Part shown: positions 36,241-48,699 of the stretch, piece by piece | Layout: each line of letters begins with the position of its first letter | Numbering within the stretch: position 1 is the stretch's first letter | Assembly (NCBI GenBank): GCA_019614645.1 | Contig: JABWDB010000001.1 | Coordinates: 14,177,501 to 14,241,500 of the forward strand | Direction: 5' to 3' | Length of the DNA stretch: 64,000 bases | Origin: Stratiolaelaps scimitus | Lineage: Eukaryota > Arthropoda > Arachnida > Mesostigmata > Laelapidae | The notes under the pieces: generated by a model | Told to the model about the DNA's origin: nothing | The model's input: the letters and a program-made list of their open reading frames with translations, nothing else | The model's database searches: none | Position numbers and translations under genes: made by a program

Positions 36241-36576
36241 GACTACTGTCCCGTTGTCCTCCATTTCTTACCACGTAGCCCTTTTCGCCCCGAGCAGCGA
36301 GGGGGCGGCCGCTTGGCCCGCCTGGTTCCCCATTCCCTCAACAGCCCCTCAGCCCACGCTGTGTCGCTTCCCTGTTTGGCTCTCGAGACACACGGCTGCG
36401 GCAGCTTGTATGTAGGGAGAAAGAAGAACGAAGACGCTGCCTGTCTTGAAGCAGAGGCCGACGCAGAACTTGGCCCATCGATCGGGAGATGCGTCAATAC
36501 TAACCAGGAGCCAGGGATGACGGAGAGACTGAGCGAGAAGGCGCGTGAGACCGCGCTAGCGAGCGAGAAACAGGGA

Positions 36577-36612
36577 GAGAGAGAGAGAGATAAATAGATA
36601 GATAGATAGATA
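36577..36612 (+). repeat. GA then GATA microsatellite
   Basis: A short (GA)n run followed by about five GATA units. Confidence 0.8.
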
Positions 36613-36842
36613 TAGAGCGCGAGTGCAAGATTCGTTTCTTCCAATCCACCAGCTCTGCCTCCCTTGGTTTTCTCCTTTGGCCCGCGTGGTTCCTTGGTAC
36701 GCTCGCTCACTTGCTCCCTCCCTCCCTCCCGCCCGCCCCCAGGCTACCCCTGTTCCTTCCTCTCCCTAGACAAACTGCGCTGTAGCCACAGCACCAGTCT
36801 GCCTGCTGGAACCGTTGGAGGAGAGAGGGCCAGAGACCACCG

Positions 36843-37145
36843 ATGTCTGGATGGCTGCGGGACACCAGCCAGCCAGACAGGCTAGTCAGCGATGTGACGA
36901 CGAAGGAAAAGCTTTCACTCAAAGGCACTTTTCTTGACGTTTCTTTTCTGGCGGCGGCGGCGGCGGCCGCAGCAGCAGCATCAAACCAAACTAGCCGAGC
37001 ACAATCCAGCGCCGTGGCACCCTGCCGGCTTTCGGCTTTCAACCAGGAGCAGCAGCAGCAGCAGGAGGTCTCCTCCAAAGCACTCTATTTTGAATCTCGG
37101 CTTGGAGAACACTTGGAACGAGTAACGTCACGGCTATGTGCATAG
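36843..37145 (+). CDS. Weak candidate ORF with Ala and Gln runs
   Basis: An ATG (ACCGATGTC, A at -4) opens 100 residues. They include an Ala run (about residues 37-46, from GCG/GCA repeats at 36951-36980) and a Gln run (about residues 73-77, from the CAG repeat at 37047-37064), then a charged tail and a TAG. Ala and Gln runs are common in arthropod transcription factors, but they also arise in any frame of such repeats. No DNA-binding motif is present, so the support is weak. Confidence 0.12.
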   Translation: MSGWLRDTSQPDRLVSDVTTKEKLSLKGTFLDVSFLAAAAAAAAAASNQTSRAQSSAVAPCRLSAFNQEQQQQQEVSSKALYFESRLGEHLERVTSRLCA

Positions 37146-37949
37146 CTGCCTATGAATAAGAGATAACCATAGGTCTGGAAATTGTAGTACATGTTAAAAC
37201 AAGAGAGTGCCAATTATGATTTGCTAGAATTATGCCCGATACTATATCTCGGTTTCAATCGTTCTCGACTTGCATTTGACGTATGCTTTAACTGAGATGA
37301 CGACTGGATCCCGTTATTTTTCCAAACAAGAGAGATATGGATTTCGGATCAGAGATTTTCAGTTGAGCTCCATGCTAGAAGCGCCCTACCTACTGAAAAT
37401 ATGAAGTGACGTTTAATAAAAGCGAAAGATTGAGCGTTCGAGGGCGAGTAATTTCAGAGATGTTTGCCTAAACATATGTATGCACGAGGTAGATACTTGA
37501 TTCGTTCTCATATTGCAGTAGCAGTAATCAAGTTACCATAGTTTGTATAAATATACAGTCTACGTCGCCTATCTAAGACAAATTTACTCTTTTCCGACTT
37601 GTAGGCATGGGGCACTCGTCTGATAAGGAAAACAGTTGTAGCAGTCGTGACAACATATTCCCATAGGATCTTATACTTTGTCATATTTAGCAAGAAGCGT
37701 TTTTCTCGTTGCGAAACTGGGCTGGCTACGATCTACTCACTATTCGACACCGTCGAGCAGCAAAAGCACATTACAAAATTAGTAGAACTTGGAACTTATA
37801 TGCGACTGGGGCAATCCGTACGAGACAATCACTTAGACGTTCGCTCGAGAAGGTCAAGTTTGTTTTGTTCCAAACTCCGCACTCGCGCAGGTATTAATTG
37901 GTAATTCAGGTTCGTCATTATGATTGATATGATATTTACCAATCAATGG

Positions 37950-37979
37950 CACGGAGTTCAAACCCACACGGAGTTCAAA
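37950..37979 (+). repeat. 13-base direct repeat CACGGAGTTCAAA
   Basis: Two exact copies, 37950-37962 and 37967-37979, separated by four bases. Each contains AGTTCA, a variant nuclear-receptor half site, but the 11-base gap between half sites is not a standard spacing. Local slippage is the simplest origin. Confidence 0.7.
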
Positions 37980-39159
37980 TGTAGCAATCGTGACAGATAA
38001 CTATTATAGGTGACACCGTCGAAAAATCGACAAATGAGATATGTTAGGTTTGAGGGTACTCGCTAGTGTTGGTTTCAGTCACAATCAATAAAGGGGCTAA
38101 CTTGTTCTATTCCGTAGCCATTCTTTAGGGTCCACCCACAGGATGTCTGAGGAAATTTTCATGTACAAAGTTATCATGGTCAGTCTACGATGAGTAGTGA
38201 ATCCTATCAGACACCTTCATTCAATAGACTTTAGAGTGTCTTGAGGGACCTACACCTTCTCACATGGCATAGTCGGGGGTCCCGGTTACAGACCGGGCAG
38301 CATCGAACGTAGCGGGAGTGGCCTGGACCCTTCTTCCTTGTCTAACCTTATTCTCCATTTTGGCCTTGCGTGCTTATCAAAAATGGCCAATTATACGAAA
38401 GCTTGGCAGACATTCCGAGAGAGGCATTCGCCAACACTAGACCGAGCCGGCGTATATTGCCGTCGGCTTGACCCAATAGGCTGATCCTAGGGCTGCGGGC
38501 ACTACACAAGGGAACGAGATGACGGATACGAGCTGACTGCAGAAGATTATCGGTTCGCCTCTCTCCCTAGCAGCTGCAGCCTACGTATTAATCTTTTGTT
38601 TATCGTAATAAAAGTCCCTAGCCCGTCGCTCGTCAGGTCCTCACGCTCGATATTTGTTCGGAGAGAGTCTGCCAACGGTGGACAACTCCGTGCGCTCTTG
38701 GCCCGCCACGAATATCTCCTCTTAGCTAACCTACCGGCCGTGTCACTCTCCCCAATATCCCATAGCCGTACCCATAGCTGGGCAATAGATATTGGCTAGA
38801 TATATCAAAAACCACTACATCGTCTGTCTATTGCTTTACAGCCCTCGAGGGCTTCGTTTCGTTTCGAATCTTCTGGTGATGCCCCTGCTGCTTTGGTCAA
38901 GCGAGTATGGGTGACCCTCTTCTAACTCGTTCACCATCCATCACTGATTAAGTCGGGACGCATTTTCAAGTGGCCGAGAATATCTTTTTCACCGGCAGTC
39001 TTGGAACAGCTGCTGTTTCTTTAGCCGATATAAAGTCAAAGTTCTGATGTTCGTTTCACTCGTGCTTATTGACCATTACATAACTACTTTCTGTGAAAAT
39101 AGTTTCACCAAACATGTTGACAAGAATATACATAAGCATGGTGATACATATCAACGTGG

Positions 39160-39161
<2 letters not shown>

Positions 39162-39191
<30 letters not shown>
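39162..39191. repeat. AT microsatellite
   Basis: Pure (AT)n run of about 30 bases. Confidence 0.9.
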
Positions 39192-39193
<2 letters not shown>

Positions 39194-39559
39194 AATACCA
39201 TCAATACCATCTGACAGTAGAGAAAAGAATAGAATATTTCACAGCACATGTGTATATTCGCTACACTGAGAAAGAGTGGCATTAAATGGACGTGATAGTA
39301 ACAGCAGAACAGGTCGTTGTCGATCAAGCTATGGCGATCAATAGCGTCAATCTAATTACATGTTTGCACTCTGGATTATTTCCTCAGCCTAATCAAGGTT
39401 TTCAAACACGTATGCAATTATTACAGAGGAGAGAGCTAAAGTTTTCGGAACAATGCTTCGTCCTTAGCTATGGCTGAAGTGACGATTTGAATTGGACGGC
39501 AACTAAGCGACCCCAGTGGCTGCTGTTATTCCTAAACTGAACACTTGAGCTGTTTCTTC

Positions 39560-42500
39560 GGATTGGTTAAACAGCTGGACGCACTGAAATGGTGGCAGGC
39601 AACAGGGCCACCACACTCAAGAAAAAGGTAACGTCCAAAGAGGCTCGAAGCATGATGGCCGGCAGGACGGGGGGGGCCTTCCGTGATTCCACGGAGGCAG
39701 CCAGCGGGGACAGGTTTGCCCTATCGTGCCGCGCTTCTTTATCCTCTGTAGGCAAAGCCCCAGACTCAGGCCCCAACGGGCCATAGTGAGCGATGATCCA
39801 GCCAGGCTGGAGGGAGGCGACCACACCCAACCGTAGTACACCTATTCACCGTCCCTGGCACGTTGGGGCCGCCTGGGGGGTTTGGGTTAGGGGGAACCAA
39901 GGTAGGGGATCTATAGCCTCTCGGTTGGTCGGCCTGCAAGCTAGCTAGGTTCGCACAGGATGAGGACCTATATGGAGTGGGGATCCTCCGCATAGAGGCC
40001 GCTGTTGTCGGGGCATCCCGCCTTCATATGCCCCCCGTTGCCCGTTGGCTTCGGCCTTAGCCGGGCCGACTCGCTCTGTCCAATGAGTCCATTGCGGAAA
40101 GACGCTCCGCACGCACGTTGTTGGTTGGACTTACCATGCTGAAGCAGCAGCACCAGCGGCGGCGCCAGCGGCACCAGCAGCAGCAGCCTGCAATGCCGCA
40201 GCACCACCAACAACAACGCCCACGGGTGGGGATTCGCGAACGGGAAAAGGCTGTAGGGGAGGCTGCGTTCCTTTGTCTTGCCCCCCCCCCCCCACCCCCG
40301 CCCAAGAGTATCCAGAGAAGGGATTCTAGGCGGGAGAGCTGCAGGCCGTAAGCGAGATGCGAAAATGTGGCAATGTGGAGGAGTCAGGGGGTGGCATCGC
40401 TGGATGGGGTGGGGGCTTGGCGACGCGACGCCGAGAAAGGGAATAAGGGCGAAGCGTGTGTTGTACGGCACATTCGAGGGCGGATTGAGGTGCTGCTTGT
40501 CGATTCAGTCGAGGAGCCTCGATTAATGCTAACGCCCCCCTGCTGCCCTCGTCGCTAACGCGCCCCTTCCGAGCTCGCTCCGAAGATAAAGGCAGAGAGC
40601 GACAGGGGCGAGCGGGCTTTACGGTGTGGGTCGGCGCAGAAAGCCTGACTTCGATGGAGCTCCGCTGCTGTGTCTATATCTACGGTTGCTTGTCTATAGA
40701 ACGGGAGGCGGCAGCGGCTGGATGTTGCCGCTTCTGCTGCTGCTGCTTCGAGGACGGGTGAGCCCCCTCGAGTGCTGCGAGGAACCGTTGGCTGCGGCTA
40801 GCCATCAGGCCGCCGCAATGAATGCGGCCGCCAGCCGAGCAGGCATCAGCGGCAACAACGACGACAACAATGATAACAATAACAAGATGAACGCACAACA
40901 ATAGCGGGGCAGGCGGACGAAGGCTGGCGTGAAGGACCACCCGCGTGATCAACAAGTTCTGCCTGCTCCGCCGTATCCAAACGGCTTCTGCTAGCTTTCC
41001 CCAACAACTCCCTGCTACTCGGTACTACTGCAACTATTACATAGGGCAACGTAACAGAGGAGTAGGACCTCTCTCTCGGTCTCTCTCTCTCTCTCTCTCG
41101 CTCGGCCGCCTCGGATACACCCGCGGAAGATGCAAGCAAGGCAAAGCAAGCAAACGTTCATACATGGTAGCTATGTATGTTGCCGTGATGTGACCAGGAC
41201 AAAATTATGGGCCCATAACGAATGAGGGAGATAGTGCCAAATGGAGAGAGGGAGCGAGCGAGAGAGAGAGCAAAACAAGAAAGGAAAAGGTGGGCCAGTT
41301 GTTCTCTAGTCGCGGCCACAACTCACGCACACATACACACCCACACATACGGCTGGTCGAGATACAAAGCGTACCGACAAGAAAATAGCAACCCAGGTGG
41401 TATAGTAGGGGTAGCGGCACCATCGCCGATAACAACAACCACAACGACGCCCATAACAACCCAGGTCAGAGGTCTCATCGGGACTGTTGCCTGCTGAAAG
41501 CCCGCAACGGAACCGCCGAACGAATGCTTCTGAACGAACCAACGCACAACAGAGCAGGGGCAGCAAGAAGGCTAAGACGCAATGGCAGGCAAAGGTTTCG
41601 GCTTGGTGGCGTGCGTGGGAGACATTTACGGACGGAAGGACAATGCGTGCAGAGGCGCCAGCAGCCAGGCCGCCGCCGCCAAGCAACGCGAGCCAGCACA
41701 ACCAAGCAAACGAGCCCAAGCAACAAACTTACGGAAGGATAATGCTGGGCCTGGTCCAAGCCTCATATTCCTACTGGTGCCTCTCGCTGGCCACCCGTGC
41801 CCCCGCAGCAGTTTCGCCAGCTCCTCCGCCATTTCCCATCAGCCGGACTTGTAGACATCGCGAATGAACGGACTGCCTGCTGTCTTTGAGCCGATGCTGC
41901 TTTCTTTGCTGCTGCTGCTGCTGTTGTCTACCACAACACCGCCACCGCTACGGCCCACACAACATACAATGGGAATAACTGCCAAGTCGGCTGGCCAAGC
42001 CTTTGCCCCTTGGGGCGTCCGGGTCTTCAGGTCTCTTCGGCCAAATACGAATGATAATATCTGTTAATGGAGGGATTGCAGCGGTTTGTTCACTGGCGGG
42101 TGGCCTCGCATCACTTCGCTCACATTTTCTCCGTCTCTCTTTGCGTGGCTCTTACCTTACCCGCCGCTGCTGCTTACCAGGAAGACATGTTGGACGGGAG
42201 TGAGACCCGTCAGACAACGGTAACCTGTCGACCCGTTGTTGTCGACGAGTGCAAGAGTGACCGACCACTAACTACTAACACGCCGACGGGGTCTCGCCGT
42301 CGTCGCAATGGACGGGAGGCTCCGCTGTTGCCAAGCTCCTAACGCGCACAGGCTCACACGGACGTTATGCCGGTTGGTGTGGCTTCTCCGGCCCGGGCCC
42401 ACAACCCGGAGCCGTCCCTTTGCCCCAATGTAAACGTACATTGTCCACACCTAGCCTAATTGCTTGCCTTTCATTTGTGGCATTTGTCAGCGACAACAAC

Positions 42501-42780
42501 AACAAGCTGGTGGGCCAGTCAGCGAGAGTGCGTGTGTGGCAATATGGCATTAGAGGGACCTCTTGGACTCGTCCACCTCGGCCGCATAGAGGTAACTCCA
42601 TAACTGTCTGTATATCTATCGCCTGTCCATGCGCAGACATATGCACGGCGCGAGAGCCTGAAGGCGTATTTGTGGGTGACTGCCTTCAGCAAACCTTGGA
42701 GAAACCGGGGTAAGGCGACCTGTCTAGGCTCTATGAGGTGGTGGGCCCTATGCGGTGCCGAGAATAAAGGCCAAGTCAAA
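39560..42780. other. Large GC-rich block
   Basis: CpG-rich with many low-complexity tracts: C13 at 40281-40293, CAG and CAC clusters near 40140-40215, CTG at 40734-40747, AAC/GAC units at 40850-40885 and CT at 41078-41102. At least ten open frames overlap on both strands. The plus frame 40626-40904 encodes an Ala-rich then Asn/Asp-rich tail, but its start is poor. No recognisable domain occurs in any frame, so no gene is called. Confidence 0.4.
40281..40293. repeat. C13 homopolymer
   Basis: Thirteen cytosines in a row, likely error-prone in sequencing, so frames across it should not be trusted. Confidence 0.9.
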
Positions 42781-43440
42781 AGATGATGGTAAGGTGCTTT
42801 TCGTTGGCTCTGTGCTAAACAACGGTCGCATGACAGGCGCCGATTAACGGCTAACGCAAGACATTGTAGACATTAGTGCCTCAGCCTATGCGCTGCCCTA
42901 GATGAGGTTGAAGGAAAGAACCTTCCGCGTACGCTGCTTAGTCGACCCCTTCCCATAGCACAGCCCATACCTCAGCAGAATCACGAAATCTGGACAGAGT
43001 TAAGTCGGTGGCGCACCTTATTTCTCCAACATCGACCTCTTCCGCTCTGTACATACGTCAATTTTGCTAACAAGGATTTTTCGCACCATGCCAAAGTTGG
43101 CAGCGACCGACTGTGTCGATCGAGCCTAGCTAACTAGACTTTGGTCCCGCCGTGGTCAGCAGACAGCTGGCGTAGTTTCGATTTGACTTTGAGTGTTGCC
43201 TACGACGGCGACAATCGACGGCTGCAATCAAATCAATGATACACTTTTCCAATCACTCCGACGGGTGGACCTGGAAGAGAAACGATTTTAACAGTGGCCA
43301 AACTGGTACAACAACGTGGACATTCACTATCGTACTGACTCACGAGGCGTGTTCTTCTTAGGTACCTGACACATTCATCGCCTAACCGAATTCCGGACCT
43401 ACCCGACTTGCTGCTGATAACGATCGTTCGACCACGGGAT
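42780..43440. other. Spacer, nothing recognised
   Basis: Average composition with no open frame of note and no repeat. Confidence 0.5.
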
Positions 43441-43441
43441 T

Positions 43442-43633
43442 ATGTCATTCCCTGAAAAGTCCTCCGAGATTTCTTGTCAACAGGGTGGTAAACCTTTAAA
43501 GAAACGAATGCTTGAAGGCAGCAAAAATCATCACAAACACTCCAGCACTGCCCAACCTGAGGACAAACTGATTTCTCAACCCTGCATGGCGCTGTGGCCT
43601 GGGCTGGAGTCAGATTGTGGTCCTTGCATATAA
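43442..43633 (+). CDS. Hypothetical 63-residue open frame
   Basis: A true ATG (TTATGT, weak context) opens 63 residues to a TAA. The product is Lys/Ser-rich, with a basic patch near residues 17-32 and two Cys near the end. It is predicted soluble and possibly disordered. The opposite strand is also open over almost the same span (43440-43640). No family is recognised. Confidence 0.1.
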   Translation: MSFPEKSSEISCQQGGKPLKKRMLEGSKNHHKHSSTAQPEDKLISQPCMALWPGLESDCGPCI

Positions 43634-44241
43634 GCTCCAAGTCGCCAAAGGAAGGCTCAGTCGCCGTCGTTGTACGGCGTTCTTCTTCATGGAAGCTCCG
43701 TCAGTCAGTGCCATTTTTAGGCACGCTCAACTGAATCAGGTTACGTGTACCCCTCCGTGGGAAGGTTAGTAGTGCGTAAGTCAAGGGATATCAGCCTATT
43801 CATATTACAGGATACCACTAATAGGAGCACGTCTAGCGACAGGGGAGAAACCGCCGGACCGGCCGACTAACGGCAGAAACAGAATAGTGGGTGACGTGAC
43901 TGCACAGTACTCGGCGTGTATGCACTGCTAAGAGTGCAAAGAACGGGCGGTCGAGGTGTTTGGGTCCGATGAGGGTTAATGTTAATCATCATTGAGGCCT
44001 TGTTTGAAGGAATACTTATAGCCATAACACTTTGTGTCTGCCACCTGCCGATAAGCGTTGGTTTTTAGTCGCGTCGCTCCACTTCGGCCGGTCAAAGCTG
44101 TCAGAGCAACTGCAGCCGCCGATCGGCCTTTCCGCTGCTTCTGCTGCTGCTGCTACTACCACTACTTCCCTTCAGAAGTTGAGGCCCTTCAGGAGAAAAG
44201 TCTCTCGTCAGAGTTTCTCTTCGCGTAAGCGATTCTCTCTG

Positions 44242-44259
44242 GGTGTGTGTGTGTGTGTG
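44242..44259 (+). repeat. GT microsatellite
   Basis: (GT)n run of about nine units. Confidence 0.85.
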
Positions 44260-44341
44260 CTGTAGGTGTGCCGTGTATCCGAGAGGATCCTTGTGCGTGC
44301 GTGTCTTCGTTGGTCGTCTGCCCGCCAGCCCAGCTAGCTGT

Positions 44342-44878
44342 ATGTGTCCCTACTTTGTGTGCTGCTGCGTCTGCGAGTGGAGTTCCATCGTCCGCCGCTC
44401 GAAGCGTCGGCGGCAGCGGCGAGCGGTTCCATTAATTAACGACGCTGACGGACGAAACGACTCTTCGTATCCATCCCTCCAACGGGCGTCCCACGAACCT
44501 CCCGCCGCCCTGTTCAAGCCCCCATTTACCTCTCCTGCGCTGCTACCCTCATCGGCCTCTAGTCTCCCCATCTCGACCCGTTCCCCGCCCTCATCTGCCT
44601 CTGATCACACTTCCCCTCAACTCGTTGCTAGTTCATTGTTCTCATTCACTCGTCCGGCGTCCATTGACGAGGCGGACACACCGCCTACACGCCCAGCGCA
44701 ACCATCGTCCGCTATGCGTGTGTCGCTTGGAATCCCTTCAACAACGGCGCCGCCGTTGTTGCCGTGCCTCGTTCGCATACAATCTACTCTTTACTCGTCG
44801 ACGGCGTCGACATTCTCCTGCTTTTCCTCCATACCACCGTTTACTATCCCCGTTTTCCGCCGATCCTCCACTCCCTAG
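44342..44878 (+). CDS. Hypothetical 178-residue ORF: Cys cluster, basic patch, Ser/Pro-rich tail
   Basis: The frame is open from before 44243, but the first ATG is at 44342 (weak context). It ends in TAG at 44878. Residues 2-11 hold five cysteines, which could be palmitoylated. Residues 18-27 are a dense basic patch (RRSKRRRQRR), resembling a nuclear-localisation or juxtamembrane signal. From about residue 50 the protein is Ser/Thr/Pro-rich and probably disordered. Third positions of the first 60 codons look more GC-rich than the block average. No family is recognised. The pyrimidine-rich strand disfavours stops, so a long 5'UTR read by chance is a serious alternative. Confidence 0.25.
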   Translation: MCPYFVCCCVCEWSSIVRRSKRRRQRRAVPLINDADGRNDSSYPSLQRASHEPPAALFKPPFTSPALLPSSASSLPISTRSPPSSASDHTSPQLVASSLFSFTRPASIDEADTPPTRPAQPSSAMRVSLGIPSTTAPPLLPCLVRIQSTLYSSTASTFSCFSSIPPFTIPVFRRSSTP

Positions 44879-44879
44879 C

Positions 44880-45660
44880 CCCCTTCTCCGACCCGCTTTT
44901 CAAGCGCACCCCTTCGCACAACCCTTCCAGGCTACTGGCCCTTTTTCTACGCATATACACACACATACACACATACGCAGACCCTCCCGCCCGCACTGAA
45001 CCACCGCGTCACCATCGCATCGTGTAGGTGTGTTTGTGTGGGTGTGCCTGTGTGAAGGCCGAGTAGCAGGAGGTGTTGAGGGCGAGGGCTTGCGAAAAAT
45101 GAAAGACAGGGAGGAGACGGGCGGATGGGAGACTACAACGACGACGACGACGACGGCGGCGACGACGACAGGGGGTGTGTATTCGAGAGAGTGCATCTAT
45201 CTATCTATCTGTCTCGTTCAGCGTTGTGCTCTTTGGCTTTCACCGTCTCCACGTCTATCTTCCTCTCTCGATCACTCTCGCTCTCTATCGAGGTACGGCC
45301 GGCAATAGCAAACGCAGCGGCCGCCTTCGCTTCTGCCAGCAGTACCAACACGAGCAGGAGAGCCGCCAACGCTGCCGTGTGAAGTGAACAACAAACTGTT
45401 CGTCGGGTCGATCCACCACGGTTTCAGAGCCTACAAAGAATCAGGCGGGAACTAGCACAGAGGAAGGATTAGACTGGGACGATAGAGAATAGGATAGAGA
45501 TTGGATAGACTGCAAGGGGGTATGAGAGAAGCGAGATATGAAGAGAACGCGAACGAGCGCGGGAGAGAGACAGATTTAAAGTAAGAGGGAGGGAGAGAAG
45601 GACTCCGGCGTGTACCTATCCTACGATGCTGTCAGCCTGGCAAACTAGAAGGGGCCAACC
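44880..45660. other. GC-rich block with microsatellites
   Basis: It contains CA runs near 44956-44976, the ACG repeat, CTAT units (45194-45210) and GA-rich sequence to 45600. Open frames overlap without a preferred one. Confidence 0.45.
45137..45170 (+). repeat. ACG/GGC trinucleotide repeat
   Basis: (ACG)n with two GGC-type interruptions. Confidence 0.85.
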
Positions 45661-47790
45661 TGGGTCTGAACACATGGCGAATGCTAGAAAAGTGTAGCTT
45701 GCCCCCGGCATAGTGCGCATGAACATCGTGCATAATGTTGCTCTTCCAAGATTCACATCTGCAACTGCGGGTGACGTTACACAAGATAAATTACAAATGA
45801 CAAAATACTGACATCTAGCACCTTAGTACATAGATGTGCACTAAGTGCAGTATTGTGGACGTCAAATATTGGCTAAGAGGCAGCCCAACAACTTAAAAAA
45901 AAGTGCAGCAATAATAAGTGCTAGGCAGTGTGCGCTTCTGCGAGCGACAGAGATCAATCCGTCCTTGTGAATAACAAATTTGATCCGTTAGTTCTCGAAA
46001 TCGTTCACCTGCTACAGCGAACAGGAGGAAATGACGCTAGCACTGGCAGACAGGCAACCGCACTCAGGTCACAATTAAAACGAGCCTCGATCAGTCAATT
46101 AGTCGGTTAGTCAATAACTGAAGTAATTCTGGAAACTTGCTTAATCATTTTTACGTCTTAGACAAACTCTGGATAATTTCATGGGAACCTCGAAGTGTTC
46201 GTAAGACGCACCAACCTGACGCGTACGAGTGTCAAAGCCTTTATCAAGAAGAAGAATGACCTACTCTGTATGTACAACAGTTGTCAGTAATAGTATACAT
46301 TTGATGAGCGACAAATACGAGTAGCTCTTTAGCGATAACATCTGCTAGAAGATTACCGGTGGGTATTACGCAGGAAGTGCTCCTTGGGCCGCTCAAAAGC
46401 TGATAGCGCACCATAGCAGTATTCCTTTACCGCAGCTACGCATACCTAGATATGTGTCTTAGAAAGCGAGAAACTTTTACGTGCTTTTTTGTGCGTGCTG
46501 AACACAGAGTATGGTTTCGCAACTAACTAGAACATGATGTAGTAACGGGATTGACACAGGTGACAGGGACGGCGTCGACGGCCTTGTCAGTGGGCGGTCT
46601 CTCCAAAGCGGCTCTGCTTTTGGTGAGAGCTGATAACGATCAAAACTCTGAGACAATAGGCGATAGATCGGGGGAAGAAAAAACAATGGAATGACATCTA
46701 ATAGAAAAACGTGTCCAACATAGGCAGATTCACCTAAATTACATCACATGTGAAAGATAAGTTGTGAAAGTCTGCCGACATCCCACAGCGAATGCTATTC
46801 TGTATCGCTTTTGGAAGGACAGCCTCTATGATAGGTAGTGGTAAGTGACGATATCGTCGAGGAAAAAAAACAACCCCCGCTTCCCTCGCTGCCGGGCAAA
46901 CTGGCGACGGGAAGACTTCACCGTCATTTGTGTTTGTCCAATATCAATCATAATAATAATGTCTTTATTAATGACTCGAATAGTATGACATCGTTTCATC
47001 AATATCGGTTTGGCCACACCCACTTAGCACAAACGCTTGTCGCTGGGCCATGCTCTCAAGAAGGGGGGGCATACCGTTTGTCGGCGCACCATTTTGTCGG
47101 CCGGTTAATCGACGCAAATCGAGTAGAAACACTTACGTCGCGATGATTGTCTCAATCTACCTATTGATATCGGTAGATATCTAATATTAGGTGCACTGGG
47201 TCGTCGCTCCTCGGTACTAATCGGACGAATGGAATAACAATGATCATAATAATACTAACAATAGAAGTGGTTAAAATATGAACAAATAAAAGATTGTATA
47301 TAAATGAATCTTAACAACATCTAGATGTTGTGAAGTAAGTCAAATCTTGCGAGAGGTCATGAAATATTGAAAATACGTAACTCTAAATCGAATTATACAA
47401 ATCTAAATTAGCACGTCATTAAGTTAAGCACGACGGTGCCTTGTTGACTTTTGATCGCAGCACAGGGTAACAGCTTGACCATGATTTGCTTAAATATCCT
47501 ACTTGACACAGCGATTATTTTCGAAGTGGACTGCGAGTTTGCAGTAGTATGTTAGCAGATGGTGTATTGTACAGCCGTTGTAGCTCTCTGTGAATCCCTA
47601 TATTGGTGGGAAGTCAATTCACAGTGCAACAGGCACTGTGCAAAATAACTCCGTTCGGCCGGAATTCTCTGGGATGTGTTCAGTACCTAACGAAAGCCAC
47701 TGATACAAGACGCTGTCTTTGAGGCACTTCCCGAGATCAAAAATCTAGTCAAAAATTGTCTTTAAATTTTCATATTACAAAAATTCAAGT
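45660..47790. other. AT-rich spacer, nothing recognised
   Basis: Short frames only (up to 102 codons at 46838-47146, plus). No repeat or RNA motif seen. Confidence 0.5.
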
Positions 47791-48109
47791 TGCATGTCAT
47801 CGACGCGCTTCGTAGGCTTGAGGTCCGGTAGTATAGCTCAGTTTCCGGCATCCCACCGATGGTGGTCAACCAGAAATGACCTACGGACGAGTAGCCTACG
47901 AAACGACCGCACACCGCTGTTACTACCACCAGGCCTGATGCCGCTGCCGCCGTTGGACCCCGCTCAATATTGTGTCTGTGCGTGTGAGTGTCGGTTAGGG
48001 TCGGCGACGTTGGCCAATGTGTAGTTACCGTGTTCCTGTTACGCTGTCGTTGCTGTGATGCTCTTCGTGCCTTGTGGCCCCTTTCCGTAGCAGCCTGTAT
48101 GGCCTAAGA

Positions 48110-48148
48110 CGCCGCTGCCGCCGTCGCCGACGTCGTCGTCGTTGTCGT
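48110..48148. repeat. Imperfect CGC/CGT trinucleotide tract
   Basis: CCG, GTC and GTT units. On the minus strand it gives an Arg run in the frame 48025-48342, which I attribute to the repeat. Confidence 0.75.
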
Positions 48149-48384
48149 ATTCTGCATCGATAAATATCATCACCAGCATGAGCAGCAGCAGTAAGAGAAT
48201 CATCACTGATGTTGTTGTGTCCGCTACGTAGACCTGCTCCTCTCTTGGTGGCTCTTGTCGTTGTTGTTGCTGTCATCATGGCCATCGCTGTTGAGCTTCT
48301 TGGCGGCTTGGCGGTCGCCTTGTGGCCAGTCATTGTGGTCATTCTCCCACTGATGTTCGTCTTGCGATGCTCGCGCGATGATAA

Positions 48385-48690
48385 ATGAACGAAATGAGCC
48401 TTCGGGCGGAAGTCGGTCAGGACAAGATTGGCCGTGTTGCGCTGGTAGGTCAGGATAGGGCGGATAGCTGGGAGAGATGCGGAGGGGGGCCGACCACCCT
48501 CATTCGACTTGCCACTATCGAAATTCTATTATCCATATATTATAGCATGATGTATAACCGCGTATTGTGTTCGTTGAGATTTTTGCTGATTTCTAGAACG
48601 TTGTCGAGTTTTTGTGTTGACAAGAAGTGTAATCAATTCGTCCACGCCGTCGTGTCAGTGTTTACTTGGCACCCAAACTGTATCGGATGA
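48385..48690 (+). CDS. Hypothetical 101-residue ORF, membrane-like centre
   Basis: A true ATG (context ATAAATGA) opens 101 residues to a TGA. Residues 1-33 are charged and hydrophilic. Residues 38-56 and 59-70 are hydrophobic and could form a membrane hairpin. The tail holds three cysteines (residues 77, 82 and 99). An acceptor-like sequence, TTTTTGCTGATTTCTAG, ends at 48596 inside the frame, so the last 31 codons could instead belong to a spliced terminal exon in the same frame. No family is recognised. Confidence 0.18.
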   Translation: MNEMSLRAEVGQDKIGRVALVGQDRADSWERCGGGPTTLIRLATIEILLSIYYSMMYNRVLCSLRFLLISRTLSSFCVDKKCNQFVHAVVSVFTWHPNCIG

Positions 48691-48699
48691 ACTGCAGGT

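Larger units (their letters stand above)
37146..39560. other. AT-rich spacer or intron-like stretch
   Basis: It holds an AT microsatellite, a 13-base direct repeat and short frames without motifs. A more GC-rich patch lies at 38250-38560 with no supported gene. Confidence 0.5.

Noticed and set aside
36014..36597. Poly-Ser, poly-Leu, poly-Cys and poly-Ala frames
   Set aside because: They are different readings of one CTG array, and most lack a true ATG.
47821..47880. tRNA-like wording (GGTAGTATAGCTCAG)
   Set aside because: No cloverleaf can be drawn and no T-loop GGTTCGA box follows at the right distance.
48025..48342. Arg-rich minus-strand frame resembling a basic nucleic-acid-binding protein
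   Set aside because: The Arg run comes from a CGC/CGT repeat and the rest is Thr/Met low complexity.
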